NCBI RefSeq assembly: GCF_030689745.1
Contig: NZ_JAUYGL010000194.1
Span: 1 to 47,216 of the forward strand
Direction of reading: 5' to 3'
Length of the DNA: 47,216 nucleotides
Source of the DNA: Devosia sp.
Lineage (GTDB): Bacteria > Pseudomonadota > Alphaproteobacteria > Rhizobiales > Devosiaceae
This document shows, one piece after another, positions 1 to 8,333 of this stretch. The notes under the pieces are model-generated. The model was not told where the DNA came from and did no database searches. It was given only the letters and a program-made list of their open reading frames with translations. Within the stretch, counting starts at the first letter, position 1; each line of letters starts with the position of its first letter. The translations under genes were made by a program, and so were the position numbers.

Positions 1-885
1 ATCGCGAATGGCGCCCATTTCCAGATCATCGCTGATCACCACACCGTCAAAGCCCAGTTCGCCGCGCAGCACCCCCTCGATCCACTGTGGCGACAATGAA
101 GACGGCGTCTGTTGGCCCGCATCGGCATAGTCGGCGTGGTAGAGATGCCCTGCCATGACCATGTCCACCTCGCCGGCAGCTATCAGTTCCCTGTAGGGAT
201 CAAGCTCGCTGGACTGCCAAGTCTGGGTGATATCGACAAAACCCTCATGGCTGTCGGTGGTGGAGGAGCCATGTCCGGGGAAATGCTTGAGCGCGGTCAA
301 CAGCCCCGCCGCATGGTGCGCCTTGATGAAGGCCGCATCATACAGTGCCACTGTGGCCGGATCAGCGCTGAAGGCGCGGCCAAATTTGCCAATTATCGGA
401 TTTTCCGGATTGAGATTGAGGTCAGCCACCGGGCCAAAATTGACAGTAAAACCCAGCCCGGCGATGGCTGCCGCCATCCTGACATAGATCGTCTCGGCCC
501 CCGCCGGCGAATTGCGGCTGGCAATGCTGGCAGCACTGGGGATTTCCCGAAAGCCGACCGCCTTTGTCAGTCGCTCCACCGCCCCGCCCTCCTGGTCCAG
601 GGTAATGAACGCCGGCAGCTCCGCGGCGTCGCGAAACGCGGCATTCATCTGCTTGACGGCCTCCAGGCTCCCAATATTGGTCTTGAGCAGCATCACACCG
701 CCCAGCCGGCTCGCGGCAAGATCGGCGCGCAGCCCGGCTACTGCTGCGTCATCGACGCTATCGCCCTGAAACCCCACCACAATCATCTGGCCGGCCATCT
801 GTTCCAGCGTCGCCGCTACTGCCAGATGGGGCAAGTTCAGCATCAGGACACAAGTCCAGATCAGACGAACAGCAAGAGTATTCAC
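1..885 (-). CDS. GH3 family beta-N-acetylhexosaminidase-like hydrolase, 3' end cut by window edge
   Basis: This is the N-terminal 295 codons of a glycoside hydrolase family 3 protein; the gene continues past position 1. Visible GH3/NagZ motifs in order are ITLDQEGG, NFGPVADLN, KHFPGHG, a following DSHEG (the Asp/His pair NagZ uses as acid/base) and VISDDLEMGA, whose Asp is the expected nucleophile. NagZ removes N-acetylglucosamine from muropeptides during wall recycling. I chose the GTG at 885 because it gives a hydrophobic signal-peptide-like N-terminus (MNTLAVRLIWTCVLM, then an Ala-rich cleavage region ending near LAVAA). Internal ATGs at codons 30 and 34 would remove it, and no strong ribosome site decides the start. 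Classical NagZ is cytoplasmic, so an exported form would be unusual. The family is secure; substrate and location are inferred. Confidence 0.85.
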   Translation of the reverse strand, partial: MNTLAVRLIWTCVLMLNLPHLAVAATLEQMAGQMIVVGFQGDSVDDAAVAGLRADLAASRLGGVMLLKTNIGSLEAVKQMNAAFRDAAELPAFITLDQEGGAVERLTKAVGFREIPSAASIASRNSPAGAETIYVRMAAAIAGLGFTVNFGPVADLNLNPENPIIGKFGRAFSADPATVALYDAAFIKAHHAAGLLTALKHFPGHGSSTTDSHEGFVDITQTWQSSELDPYRELIAAGEVDMVMAGHLYHADYADAGQQTPSSLSPQWIEGVLRGELGFDGVVISDDLEMGAIRD

Positions 886-1032
886 GGGGCAATCCAGATT
901 GGAATCATCGCCGCACGATGTGCAGTAAATGCAGTCAAAACAATGCTCAAGGCGAAAACATTTCGTCCCGATGCACTTAGGGGCTGATATGAAAGGAAAA
1001 AAATGCAATTCTGCAGCGGGGCGACTTGGAGT

Positions 1033-1061
1033 ACGGGCCGTTTTTCAACCTTCCGGCCCGT
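1033..1061. repeat. Inverted repeat with 8-bp arms in the GH3/acsA gap
   Basis: Arms ACGGGCCG (1033-1040) and CGGCCCGT (1054-1061) are perfectly complementary around a 13-base loop that starts with five T. It lies in the 235-bp gap between the acsA stop and the GH3 start, both on the minus strand. It could be part of an acsA termination region or an operator for the GH3 gene; the sequence does not decide. Confidence 0.4.
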
Positions 1062-1079
1062 GATGCCGTTGCCTTTGAT

Positions 1080-1107
1080 CGGGCGGAGATTTTGGGATCT
1101 CCGCCCG
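1080..1107 (-). terminator. Hairpin downstream of acsA, probable terminator
   Basis: Perfect 11-bp arms (1080-1090 and 1097-1107) enclose a 6-base loop, starting 13 bases after the acsA stop. The stem is GC-rich but is not followed by a clear T-run on the minus strand. It may be a terminator without a U tract, or an mRNA 3'-end stabiliser. Confidence 0.5.
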
Positions 1108-1120
1108 TGACCGCCCGATG

Positions 1121-3067
1121 CTAGCGGTTTTGCCGGTTTTCGATCAGATCATCAACCACGCCAGGGTCAGCCAGCGTTGACGTGTCGCCCAAAGTGGCAA
1201 ACTCGTTCTCGGCCACCTTGCGCAGAATGCGACGCATGATTTTGCCCGAGCGTGTTTTGGGCAGACCAGGCGCCCACTGGATCATATCGGGAGTTGCGAT
1301 CGGCCCGATTTCCTTGCGCACCCAGTTCTTGAGCTCAGTCCGCAGTTCATCGCTGCTGGTTTCCCCTTCCATCAAGGTGACATAGCAGTAGATGCCCTGC
1401 CCCTTGAGGTCATGCGGATAGCCAACAACGGCCGCTTCCGAGACCTTGGGGTGTGCCACCAGCGCGCTTTCGACTTCGGCCGTGCCCAGACGATGGCCGG
1501 ACACGTTCAGCACGTCATCGACACGCCCGGTGATCCAGTAGTAGCCATCCTCGTCGCGGCGGCAGCCGTCTCCAGAGAAGTAGTAGCCCTTATAAGTCTC
1601 GAAATAGGTCGAAATGAACCGGCCATGATCGCCCCAGATGGTGCGGGCCTGCGCCGGCCAGCTATCGGCAATGGCCAGCACGCCTTCCGCCTTGGTCTGT
1701 TCCTGCAACCGGCCTTCTGGCGATAGCACGATCGGCTGAATGCCGTAGAATGGCACCGTCGCCGAGCCGGGCTTCTTGGCAGTTGCGCCCGGGAATGGGG
1801 CAATCATGTGCCCGCCTGTCTCGGTCTGCCACCAGGCATCGATGACCTCGCAGCGCCCCTTGCCAACCTGATTGTAGTACCAGAGCCACGCTTGCGGATT
1901 GATCGGCTCGCCCACCGTGCCCAGCAGGCGCAGGCTCGGCATGTCGTATTTTTCGACAAACTGCGAACCGGCTCCCATCAGCGCGCGAATGGCAGTCGGT
2001 GCCGTATGGAAGATGTTGACCTTGTGCTTTTCGACCACCTGCCACATGCGCCCGGCATCGGGATAGGTCGGGATGCCTTCAAACATCACCGAGGTCGCGC
2101 CATTGGCCAGCGGGCCATAGACGATATAGCTGTGCCCGGTAACCCAGCCCACATCGGCCGTGCACCAGAAAACCTCGCCGCGCTTATAGTCAAAGCTCAG
2201 CTCATGCGTCAGTGACGTATAGAGCAGATAGCCGCCCGTAGTGTGCACCACGCCCTTGGGCTTGCCGGTCGATCCCGAGGTATAGAGGATAAACAGCGGA
2301 TCTTCGGCGTTCATTGGCTCGGGATCGCTGAATGGCTCGACGCCCGCAGCGGCTTCATGCCACCAAATGTCGCGAGCCCCCTTCATTGCCACTGCAGCGC
2401 CGGTATTGTGCACCACCAGCACCTTGGATACGCCCGGGCAATCTTCCAGCGCCTTGTCGACATTGCGCTTGAGAGGCACGACCTTGCCACCGCGGCGGCC
2501 TTCATCGGCAGTGATGACCACCGCAGAATCACAGTCATTGATGCGGCCAGCCAGTGCGTCGGGCGAAAAGCCGCCAAACACTACCGAATGTACTGCCCCG
2601 ATGCGCGCGCAGGCCAGCATCGCATAGGCCGCCTGGGGAATCATCGGCAGATAAATGGTGACGCGGTCTCCCTTGCGGACCCCCAGCGACTTGAGCACGT
2701 TGGCGCAGCGGCACACTTTTTCATGCAGCGTGCGATAGCTGATGTGTTCGGATGCCGCGTTTGGATCATCGGGCTCCCAGATCAGCGCAATATCGTCGCC
2801 ATGCTCTGCAAGATGTCGGTCAATGCAATTGGCCGCAACGTTAAGTACGCCGTCTTCAAACCACTTGATCGACACGTCCGGATATTCAAACGTGGTGTTT
2901 TTGATTTTGGTGGGAAACGTTATCCAATTAAGGCGCTTCGCCTGCTCGCCCCAAAATCCATCAGGGTCGGTAATCGAGCGGTGGTACATTTCATTGTACT
3001 GCGGCTCGGTCGTACGGGTGCGTGCGATCGCAGCCGCACTTGGCTGGAATACGAGCTGCTCGCTCAT
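1121..3067 (-). CDS. acsA: Acetate--CoA ligase (acetyl-CoA synthetase)
   Basis: A cytoplasmic AMP-forming ligase that converts acetate, ATP and CoA to acetyl-CoA through acetyl-adenylate. The 648-residue length is normal for Acs. Visible motifs are the phosphate-binding [11 protein letters not shown], the adenylate-binding WWQTETGG, the hinge region [14 protein letters not shown] and the C-terminal [11 protein letters not shown]. The Lys of the last motif is the catalytic residue that Pat-type acetyltransferases modify in other bacteria. The start at 3067 (MSEQLVF) follows AAGGGAGGATACC, an excellent ribosome site; an in-frame extension to 3124 has none and is rejected. It stands alone, divergent from the GNAT gene at 3255. 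No adjacent actP or protein acetylase is seen here. Confidence 0.97.
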   Translation of the reverse strand: MSEQLVFQPSAAAIARTRTTEPQYNEMYHRSITDPDGFWGEQAKRLNWITFPTKIKNTTFEYPDVSIKWFEDGVLNVAANCIDRHLAEHGDDIALIWEPDDPNAASEHISYRTLHEKVCRCANVLKSLGVRKGDRVTIYLPMIPQAAYAMLACARIGAVHSVVFGGFSPDALAGRINDCDSAVVITADEGRRGGKVVPLKRNVDKALEDCPGVSKVLVVHNTGAAVAMKGARDIWWHEAAAGVEPFSDPEPMNAEDPLFILYTSGSTGKPKGVVHTTGGYLLYTSLTHELSFDYKRGEVFWCTADVGWVTGHSYIVYGPLANGATSVMFEGIPTYPDAGRMWQVVEKHKVNIFHTAPTAIRALMGAGSQFVEKYDMPSLRLLGTVGEPINPQAWLWYYNQVGKGRCEVIDAWWQTETGGHMIAPFPGATAKKPGSATVPFYGIQPIVLSPEGRLQEQTKAEGVLAIADSWPAQARTIWGDHGRFISTYFETYKGYYFSGDGCRRDEDGYYWITGRVDDVLNVSGHRLGTAEVESALVAHPKVSEAAVVGYPHDLKGQGIYCYVTLMEGETSSDELRTELKNWVRKEIGPIATPDMIQWAPGLPKTRSGKIMRRILRKVAENEFATLGDTSTLADPGVVDDLIENRQNR

Positions 3068-3254
3068 GGTATCCTCCCTTATCTCTCCCACATTCGTTCT
3101 ACTGACCCGCCACCCACGGAGCAAGGCCCTGACGGTGCGACTTAATGCGTAACTGTGGGCTCATGCTCCGACAGTACCGACCATTAACCTGCAGACGCTT
3201 ATGGTGGCGGCACCACCAACTGTCCGGTGGCATGATCGCAAGGCGTGGGGTGGT

Positions 3255-3866
3255 ATGAGCGGCATCACACAAATCGATGAGCCTCAAAACGTCGCTGGTC
3301 CGCGCGCGCCTGTGTATCGGGCCGGCAGCTACGCCGACATAGCGCTGATCCACACAAAGCTGCATGAGGCGATTGCGACCTCGCCCTATTACAGCGATGA
3401 GTTCAAAAGCTATGAGATGGCGCGGCTGACGCGGGAGCATCTGGCGAGCCTGATCGATGCTGACCCGTACCATGTGCTGATCATGCTGCGTGACGGCAAG
3501 CCCGGCGGCTTCATGATTTCTGGTCCCGAACTCGGCACGCTTTGGCTCTACTGGTCCTACGTATTCCCCGAAAACCGCCGCTCATCGCTGGGCATTTCGG
3601 CCATGCGGGCCTTCATCAAGCACTGGGACAATGGTCGCTTCCACAAGATCGCGACCTATACCAAACATGGCAATGAGGCCGCTGCCGCCATTATGGGCCG
3701 CATGGGGTTCGAGCACATCGCCACGCTCAACAGCCACATCTTTGGCGAGGATTACCTGCTCTATGAGCGTCCGCTGACCAAGCTTGTGCCTGGTTATGAC
3801 CGGGGCACTCCGGGCGGCCTGCTCCGCAAGCTGCAGCGCAAGGTCAAGCTCGCCCTACAGAAATAG
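3255..3866 (+). CDS. GNAT-fold N-acetyltransferase
   Basis: About 203 residues. The central part looks like a GNAT acetyl-CoA-binding core: a beta-strand stretch with [17 protein letters not shown], where the acetyl-CoA loop is expected, a helix ([11 protein letters not shown]), then [24 protein letters not shown], the usual GNAT ending in which a conserved Asn and the GF turn contact the cofactor. The tail ([15 protein letters not shown]) is basic and could bind a membrane or acidic partner. I chose ATG 3255; the in-frame ATG at 3201 would add 18 unlikely residues. It converges on a flippase/FemAB pair and may modify the same surface glycan, but that is inference. Substrate is unknown. Confidence 0.75.
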   Translation: MSGITQIDEPQNVAGPRAPVYRAGSYADIALIHTKLHEAIATSPYYSDEFKSYEMARLTREHLASLIDADPYHVLIMLRDGKPGGFMISGPELGTLWLYWSYVFPENRRSSLGISAMRAFIKHWDNGRFHKIATYTKHGNEAAAAIMGRMGFEHIATLNSHIFGEDYLLYERPLTKLVPGYDRGTPGGLLRKLQRKVKLALQK

Positions 3867-3882
3867 CGCGGGCTGGTCGGCG

Positions 3883-5208
3883 CTATTCAGCAGGCACCGT
3901 TCTGGCGTGGCGGTTGCGGAACCATTGCATGATCGACACATCCAGCTTGGCCGTGCGCAGCGCAATAAACCACAGGCCCACCGACCACACCGTGATGGCG
4001 AAGATAGCACTCAGCGCCGCCCCCATCAGGCCCCAGAGGGGGACCAGCAGCCAGTTGAACAGCGCCAGCGAAGCAATACCCAGAAACACCGAGGGTAGAC
4101 TGGCATAGGGCCGGTCATGGATCGACAGCACAATCGAAGCAGGACCCATCACCGAACGCACCACCAGCGCCAGGCACAGCACGGCCAGCGGCAATGCCCC
4201 GGCTGAGAACTTCGGCCCGAACAGCATCAGGGCAAATGGCCCACCGATCAACACCGCGACGAACAACACCACAGCCAGGCCGCTGGCGACAACATTGGCC
4301 TCGCCCACCTTGCGATTGAACGCCTCGCGATCGGCATTGGCCTCACTCTCGAACATGTCCGGCAGCGTTACCGCATAGACTGCGGCCACACCAAACGACA
4401 TCAGCGAGAAAATTCGGGTACAGACACCGAAGATCGCCAGTTCCTCGCGGCTCAAACTCTGGCTGAGCAATAGCAGATCGATATCAAAGAAGAAGTCGGT
4501 GGCCAGCGAGATCAGCACCCATGGTAGGGCAAACCGCCACCACCGACGTGATTCCAGTGTGCGAACCGGGCTGGTATCATCCAGTCTGGGCACGGAGGTA
4601 ACGACAAAGCCAAAATGCACCAGCGCCACGCCGACATAGCCGATGGCGATGGCCCACAACATGGTGGCGAAGCCTTCCGGCGCTGAAGCAAAGCCCATGG
4701 TCGCCAGGAACGCTGCCATCACGATCATCGGACGAAACATCGTATCGGCGAAAAACCCGGCCAGCGGCCGCTTCAACCCGACCAGCAGCGCTCCATTGAC
4801 GTAGACCATGGCCGTTCCGAAGGCGAGCAGCACAACAGGAATGAAATGGTTGGCCAGCACCGTCTCGCCCAACCCCAGCCCTTCCAGCACTGGTGGACCG
4901 GCGATGAGCAGCAGCACGAGCGCCCCCACCACATGGGCGTAAGAGCGGGTGAGGAAAACCACGAACTGCTTGCGCTCGCCGCGCGCCCGATACTCGGCGG
5001 CAAAATAGGTACCCACCGTGTGAAAGCCCAGTGGCATAGCCACGGCAATCAGATTGACCATGGCGACCACGATCAGATATTCGCCCAGCAGTTCGGGGCC
5101 CCAGATGCGGGCAATCAGCGCCTGGACCAGGAAGATCAGGCCGGCTCCGCCGAGCCGGGCAGCAAATATTATGCTCGATTGCGACGCCAGATTGCGCTGA
5201 ATTTTCAT
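3883..5208 (-). CDS. Polysaccharide flippase (Wzx/MOP superfamily membrane protein)
   Basis: A 441-residue integral membrane protein with about 12 predicted hydrophobic segments from end to end. The N-terminus (a polar KIQRNLASQSS stretch, then a long helix and ARIWGPELLGEYLI) is typical of O-antigen or exopolysaccharide flippases of the MOP superfamily, which move undecaprenyl-linked oligosaccharides to the periplasmic face. Its ATG overlaps the stop of the upstream FemAB-like gene by 4 bp (ATGA), so the two are translationally coupled. No glycosyltransferases or polymerase lie nearby, so the glycan cannot be named. A MATE-like drug exporter is less likely given the partner gene. Confidence 0.8.
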   Translation of the reverse strand: MKIQRNLASQSSIIFAARLGGAGLIFLVQALIARIWGPELLGEYLIVVAMVNLIAVAMPLGFHTVGTYFAAEYRARGERKQFVVFLTRSYAHVVGALVLLLIAGPPVLEGLGLGETVLANHFIPVVLLAFGTAMVYVNGALLVGLKRPLAGFFADTMFRPMIVMAAFLATMGFASAPEGFATMLWAIAIGYVGVALVHFGFVVTSVPRLDDTSPVRTLESRRWWRFALPWVLISLATDFFFDIDLLLLSQSLSREELAIFGVCTRIFSLMSFGVAAVYAVTLPDMFESEANADREAFNRKVGEANVVASGLAVVLFVAVLIGGPFALMLFGPKFSAGALPLAVLCLALVVRSVMGPASIVLSIHDRPYASLPSVFLGIASLALFNWLLVPLWGLMGAALSAIFAITVWSVGLWFIALRTAKLDVSIMQWFRNRHARTVPAE

Positions 5209-6386
5209 TGTCCCGTCTCATCCGCACCCGGTCGCACCTGTGTCGGCCTGGTCTTGGGATTGCGCCAGCCAGCGATCATGCGATGCAAGGAGTGGAGCGC
5301 GTCGCGGGCCGCAAATGCCGCCGTCCCGAACAGATAAGCCAGCCGGTTGCTGGCGTAATTGGCCACTGGCGGCACGGGCTCAATGACCCCGGCATCGCCG
5401 ACCATGCCCTTTTTGAACTGGTGCAGCCCCTGGAAACCATCTGTGCCGCCCAGATCGTACCAACGGGCCCGGGTATTGTCGCGCAGCCAGCGGATAATGT
5501 TCCAATGCATGAAATAGCCAGCGCGCAGGGGCAGCGCCTGATCATTGGTGGCGCCATAGAGATAGACAGCGCGATCACCGGCCTTGAAGATCAACGCCCC
5601 GGCAACGACCACGCCTTCATGGCGCACGAAGAACAGTTCGGGTCGCAGTTTTTCATCCAGCGCCATCAAGGACGCTACGCTGTCATAGGCCGAGTGATCG
5701 GAAAACTGCTTGCGGTCGGTCATCGCGGTATAGAGCGTATCGAACTCGGCAAGCCGCTCAGGCCCGGCCCACTCAAAGCTCAATCCGCTCTTCTCAGACT
5801 TATTGAGATGATAGCGCCATTTCTGATTCAGGCTCTTGCGCTGAGCGGCATCGTCGAGCCGTAAATTGACGATGTAGCGGTTGGGAAACATCAGTTGCGA
5901 GCCAGCCTGAAATCCGTACGCTTCAAGCCGCTGAAACGCACCATTGATCGGCGTGGTTGACGCACAGGGCAGCACCGAGATCATCTGCCCCCGCTTGTCG
6001 GCATAGTCGGCGATCAGCGCCTCAATCATGCCTGCATGAAGGGCATCGGCATCCGGCCGCGCTAGATCCTTGAGCATCGGTCCCCATTTGGAGACCGCAA
6101 TATGCCCCAGTCGCAGCGGCAGCGGCTGCACCATCATCAGCGAGCCGCCGACGATTTCTCCATTCAGCAGAAACAGCATCGGCTCGTGCTTGACCGAAGG
6201 CCAGCGGGCAACAGCGAATGCATGGAGCTGCTCCTGACAGACCTCGTCAAAGTCAGCGATTGTCTGATCCCACTCCTGGCCGGACACCACCCGCGTCTCC
6301 AGGACCGGGCGGGCTGCACCATTGGCGCGCACCAGGTCTCGGGCATCGGCTTGCGAATGGCTCAATCGATCGGCAGTCACGGACAT
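5205..6386 (-). CDS. FemAB-like GNAT peptidyl/acyl transferase
   Basis: A 393-residue protein of the FemAB-related double-GNAT superfamily, which transfers amino acids or acyl groups to peptidoglycan or polysaccharide precursors. Visible features are QKWRYHLNKSEKSGL, the usual start of the C-terminal GNAT module, the central strand ALIFKAGDRAVYLYGA, and the closing DLGGTDGFQGLHQFKKG that is very common in this family. ATG 6386 is chosen; a GTG at 6404 would add six residues and neither has a strong Shine-Dalgarno. The downstream flippase overlaps by 4 bp. FemAB-like proteins often sit in exopolysaccharide loci, which fits. The acceptor substrate is unknown. Confidence 0.8.
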   Translation of the reverse strand: MSVTADRLSHSQADARDLVRANGAARPVLETRVVSGQEWDQTIADFDEVCQEQLHAFAVARWPSVKHEPMLFLLNGEIVGGSLMMVQPLPLRLGHIAVSKWGPMLKDLARPDADALHAGMIEALIADYADKRGQMISVLPCASTTPINGAFQRLEAYGFQAGSQLMFPNRYIVNLRLDDAAQRKSLNQKWRYHLNKSEKSGLSFEWAGPERLAEFDTLYTAMTDRKQFSDHSAYDSVASLMALDEKLRPELFFVRHEGVVVAGALIFKAGDRAVYLYGATNDQALPLRAGYFMHWNIIRWLRDNTRARWYDLGGTDGFQGLHQFKKGMVGDAGVIEPVPPVANYASNRLAYLFGTAAFAARDALHSLHRMIAGWRNPKTRPTQVRPGADETGQ

Positions 6387-6497
6387 AGTTGGTGTTTCCC
6401 GCACATATGATTGCGCGGAAAACTAGCGCCAGCAGATGATTAAATCCCTATGACGTCAGGCAAGGCCTCGCAAAACTCGGTCCGTGGTTACCAAAGC

Positions 6498-7199
6498 CTA
6501 ATGGGCCGCGGCCGCAGCGTCGACCGCATGGGGCGTATAGAGCAGCGGAATCTCGGGCAGCACGATAAACATCCCCAGTCCCTCAAGCGCCATACGAATC
6601 GCGACAAACAGGATGATCACCAGGCCGACCCAGGCGATCCAGCGATAGCGGTGCAACAGGCCGGCAATGAAGCTCGCGGCCGCGCCCATCATGACCACCG
6701 ACAGCGCCAGGCCAATAATCAGCGCCTCAACATGGTGCTGCGCCGCACCGGCCACGGCCAGCACATTGTCGAGCGACATCGAAACGTCGGCAATGATAAT
6801 CTGAGTGATGGCCTGACGCAGGGTCTTGCGCGGCGCCTTGCCAGCAATGGTGCCATCGGCATTGATGTCGGCGTCTTCCAGCGCTTCCTGCGCTTCGTGC
6901 TCATCACTATCGGAGGTGGACAGCTCCCGATACATCTTCCAGCAGACATATAGCAGCAGGATGCCACCAGCGATCAGCAAGCCGCCGCCCAGCGCCAGCA
7001 ATTGGGTGGTGATCAGCGCGAAGAAAATACGCAGCAGGGTGGCCGCCAGGATGCCGATCAGAATCGCCTTGCGCCGCACATCGGAGGCCAGACCAGCGGC
7101 GGCCAGCCCGATAACCACTGCATTATCACCCGCCAGAACCAGATCGATCAGAATGACTTGAACTAGCGAGCTGAGAAAACTCGGATCAATGCCGAACAT
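6498..7199 (-). CDS. TerC/YjbE family integral membrane protein
   Basis: A 233-residue inner-membrane protein with seven likely membrane segments. It carries the two family signatures: an early LAGDNAVVIGLAA and a central DVSMSLDNVLAVAG, whose membrane Asp and Asn residues are thought to bind metal. An acidic cytoplasmic loop (about residues 95-115) divides the two halves. TerC/YjbE relatives are linked to tellurite resistance and to manganese export and loading of exported enzymes. I looked upstream for a yybP-ykoY manganese riboswitch and did not find a convincing one. It is a single-gene unit. Confidence 0.9.
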   Translation of the reverse strand: MFGIDPSFLSSLVQVILIDLVLAGDNAVVIGLAAAGLASDVRRKAILIGILAATLLRIFFALITTQLLALGGGLLIAGGILLLYVCWKMYRELSTSDSDEHEAQEALEDADINADGTIAGKAPRKTLRQAITQIIIADVSMSLDNVLAVAGAAQHHVEALIIGLALSVVMMGAAASFIAGLLHRYRWIAWVGLVIILFVAIRMALEGLGMFIVLPEIPLLYTPHAVDAAAAAH

Positions 7200-7416
7200 G
7201 CAGGGGGCCTCATTGCGGAGATGGAATACTGTTGACGCCTATACCGCCACCGCCTCCCAGTGGGAAGGGCATCAAGCGGTCAATCAAGCCAGGCAGACAA
7301 ATTTAGGCGTGCTGCGCTGACCGGCGGCGCCATCGGCGTCGACAATACGGGGGACAGCCAAAATGGCTCGCCGCTTGTTTAGGGCAGAATCTGCACCGCC
7401 AATGATAGGAGGACTT
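7200..7416. other. Gap between terC and tRNA-Lys, nothing recognised
   Basis: 217 bp that should hold the terC promoter and 5' leader on the minus strand and the 3' trailer of tRNA-Lys. I see no open reading frame with a ribosome site and no clear riboswitch. Confidence 0.4.
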
Positions 7417-7492
7417 TGGTGGGCGAGCACGGATTCGAACCGTGGACCCGACGATTAAGAGTCGTCTGCTCTACCAGCTGAGCTACTCGCCC
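7417..7492 (-). tRNA. tRNA-Lys (anticodon CUU)
   Basis: A 76-base cloverleaf read on the minus strand. The acceptor arms GGGCGAG and CTCGCCC pair perfectly. The D-arm contains AGCTCAGCTGGTAGAGC. The anticodon stem GACGA/TCGTC holds the loop CTCTTAA, giving anticodon CTT (Lys, AAG codons). The T-arm contains GGTTCGAATCC. The 3' ACCA is encoded in the genome. It stands alone and I found no duplicated 3' end that would mark an integrated element. Confidence 0.97.
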
Positions 7493-7725
7493 CCTACTGG
7501 AGCTTCCAAAGTAGGCGCTCTCTAGCAAAGGGATTTCGCGCTGTCTAGCGCCTGTCGTAACTTTCGTGAGCAAGGATGTCTGTGCGGTGTCTCGCAGAGC
7601 TGATCTTGGCGGTCTATGGCGGCGTCGCCTGCCTGGAGTGGCCGCATCCTGACGGGCGTTCTATCCGTCAGGATGGTTTCAGCATAGAGCGGCCCGTTTA
7701 TGCGGTAGTCAGTGCCGACGCGGTA

Positions 7726-7932
7726 TCAGGAATGACATTCGCGTTGGGCTTTGTACTCAACAAAATCCAGCACATTGTTGGCTGGGCTTGCCGTGGGGAG
7801 CGTCAGATCATCGATCAGACTGATGGTCCTTTGCACGATATAGACCAGTTGACGCGAGCGGCTGTCAGGCCCCTGCAGGATTGCAGCGGCTTGTTGCAGA
7901 TGGTCTCGCGCGAGATGATAGGTAGTTAACAT
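7726..7932 (-). CDS. Small hypothetical protein, 68 residues
   Basis: Not recognised. The predicted protein is helical and soluble (YHLARDHLQQAAAIL, then LVYIVQRTISLIDDLTL) with one Cys near the end. Support for coding: the ATG at 7932 follows AAGGAGCTCGTGTC, a very good Shine-Dalgarno at normal spacing, and a possible -10 (TATAAG) and an inverted repeat (7964-7981) lie just upstream. An overlapping plus-strand reading frame of 117 codons at 7576-7929 has no such start signal, and I prefer the minus-strand gene. It could be a small regulator or stress protein; no function is claimed. Confidence 0.65.
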   Translation of the reverse strand: MLTTYHLARDHLQQAAAILQGPDSRSRQLVYIVQRTISLIDDLTLPTASPANNVLDFVEYKAQRECHS

Positions 7933-7963
7933 GACACGAGCTCCTTGATACTCCGTTGGTAGT

Positions 7964-7981
7964 GCGTCAGTTAAATGACGC
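7964..7981. repeat. Inverted repeat in the 5' region of the 68-residue gene
   Basis: GCGTCA (7964-7969) and TGACGC (7976-7981) flank a 6-base AT-rich centre, 32 bp upstream of the small gene's ATG and next to a possible -10 box on the minus strand. The symmetric 18-bp form suits either a repressor operator or an mRNA 5' hairpin. Confidence 0.5.
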
Positions 7982-8333
7982 GGTTCTTATACTGGCACTG
8001 CATACCTTCAAGAGGATTATCCTGCTTCTGACAATTTTAATAAAATGAAATCCAACCAAGACGTCGCACAGAACAAAGCCGCCAGTTGCTTTGATTGCGG
8101 TGAAAAAATGTGCAGAATATGTATAACTACGAAGATGAATACGCGCTGTTGAGCCCCACCATCATTCCCGCCTCGGCACTAAGTTTCTGGCACGCCGTGT
8201 TTTTATCCAGAATGACGGCCTATAGTTCCATACTGGGAATAATTCCGCTTTTTCGCCACAATTCAGGGCGCCGGCTTCAACGTTTGTGTAACTATCCGCT
8301 TGCCCGCTTGTCCAAATCGCCAGGAGCCCGCCC
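7982..8333. other. AT-richer gap before hisC, no gene recognised
   Basis: About 350 bp, noticeably richer in A and T than its surroundings, between two genes that point away from each other. It must hold the hisC promoter. A 75-codon plus-strand frame (8110-8337) has no ribosome site and no coding character, so I left it out. No tRNA, terminator or repeat was seen. Confidence 0.4.

Noticed and set aside
7200..7416. Manganese (yybP-ykoY) riboswitch upstream of terC
   Set aside because: I looked for the conserved loops of that aptamer because TerC/YjbE genes often carry it, and could not match them.
7576..7929. A 117-codon plus-strand frame beside tRNA-Lys
   Set aside because: It lacks a ribosome site and overlaps the better supported minus-strand 68-codon gene.
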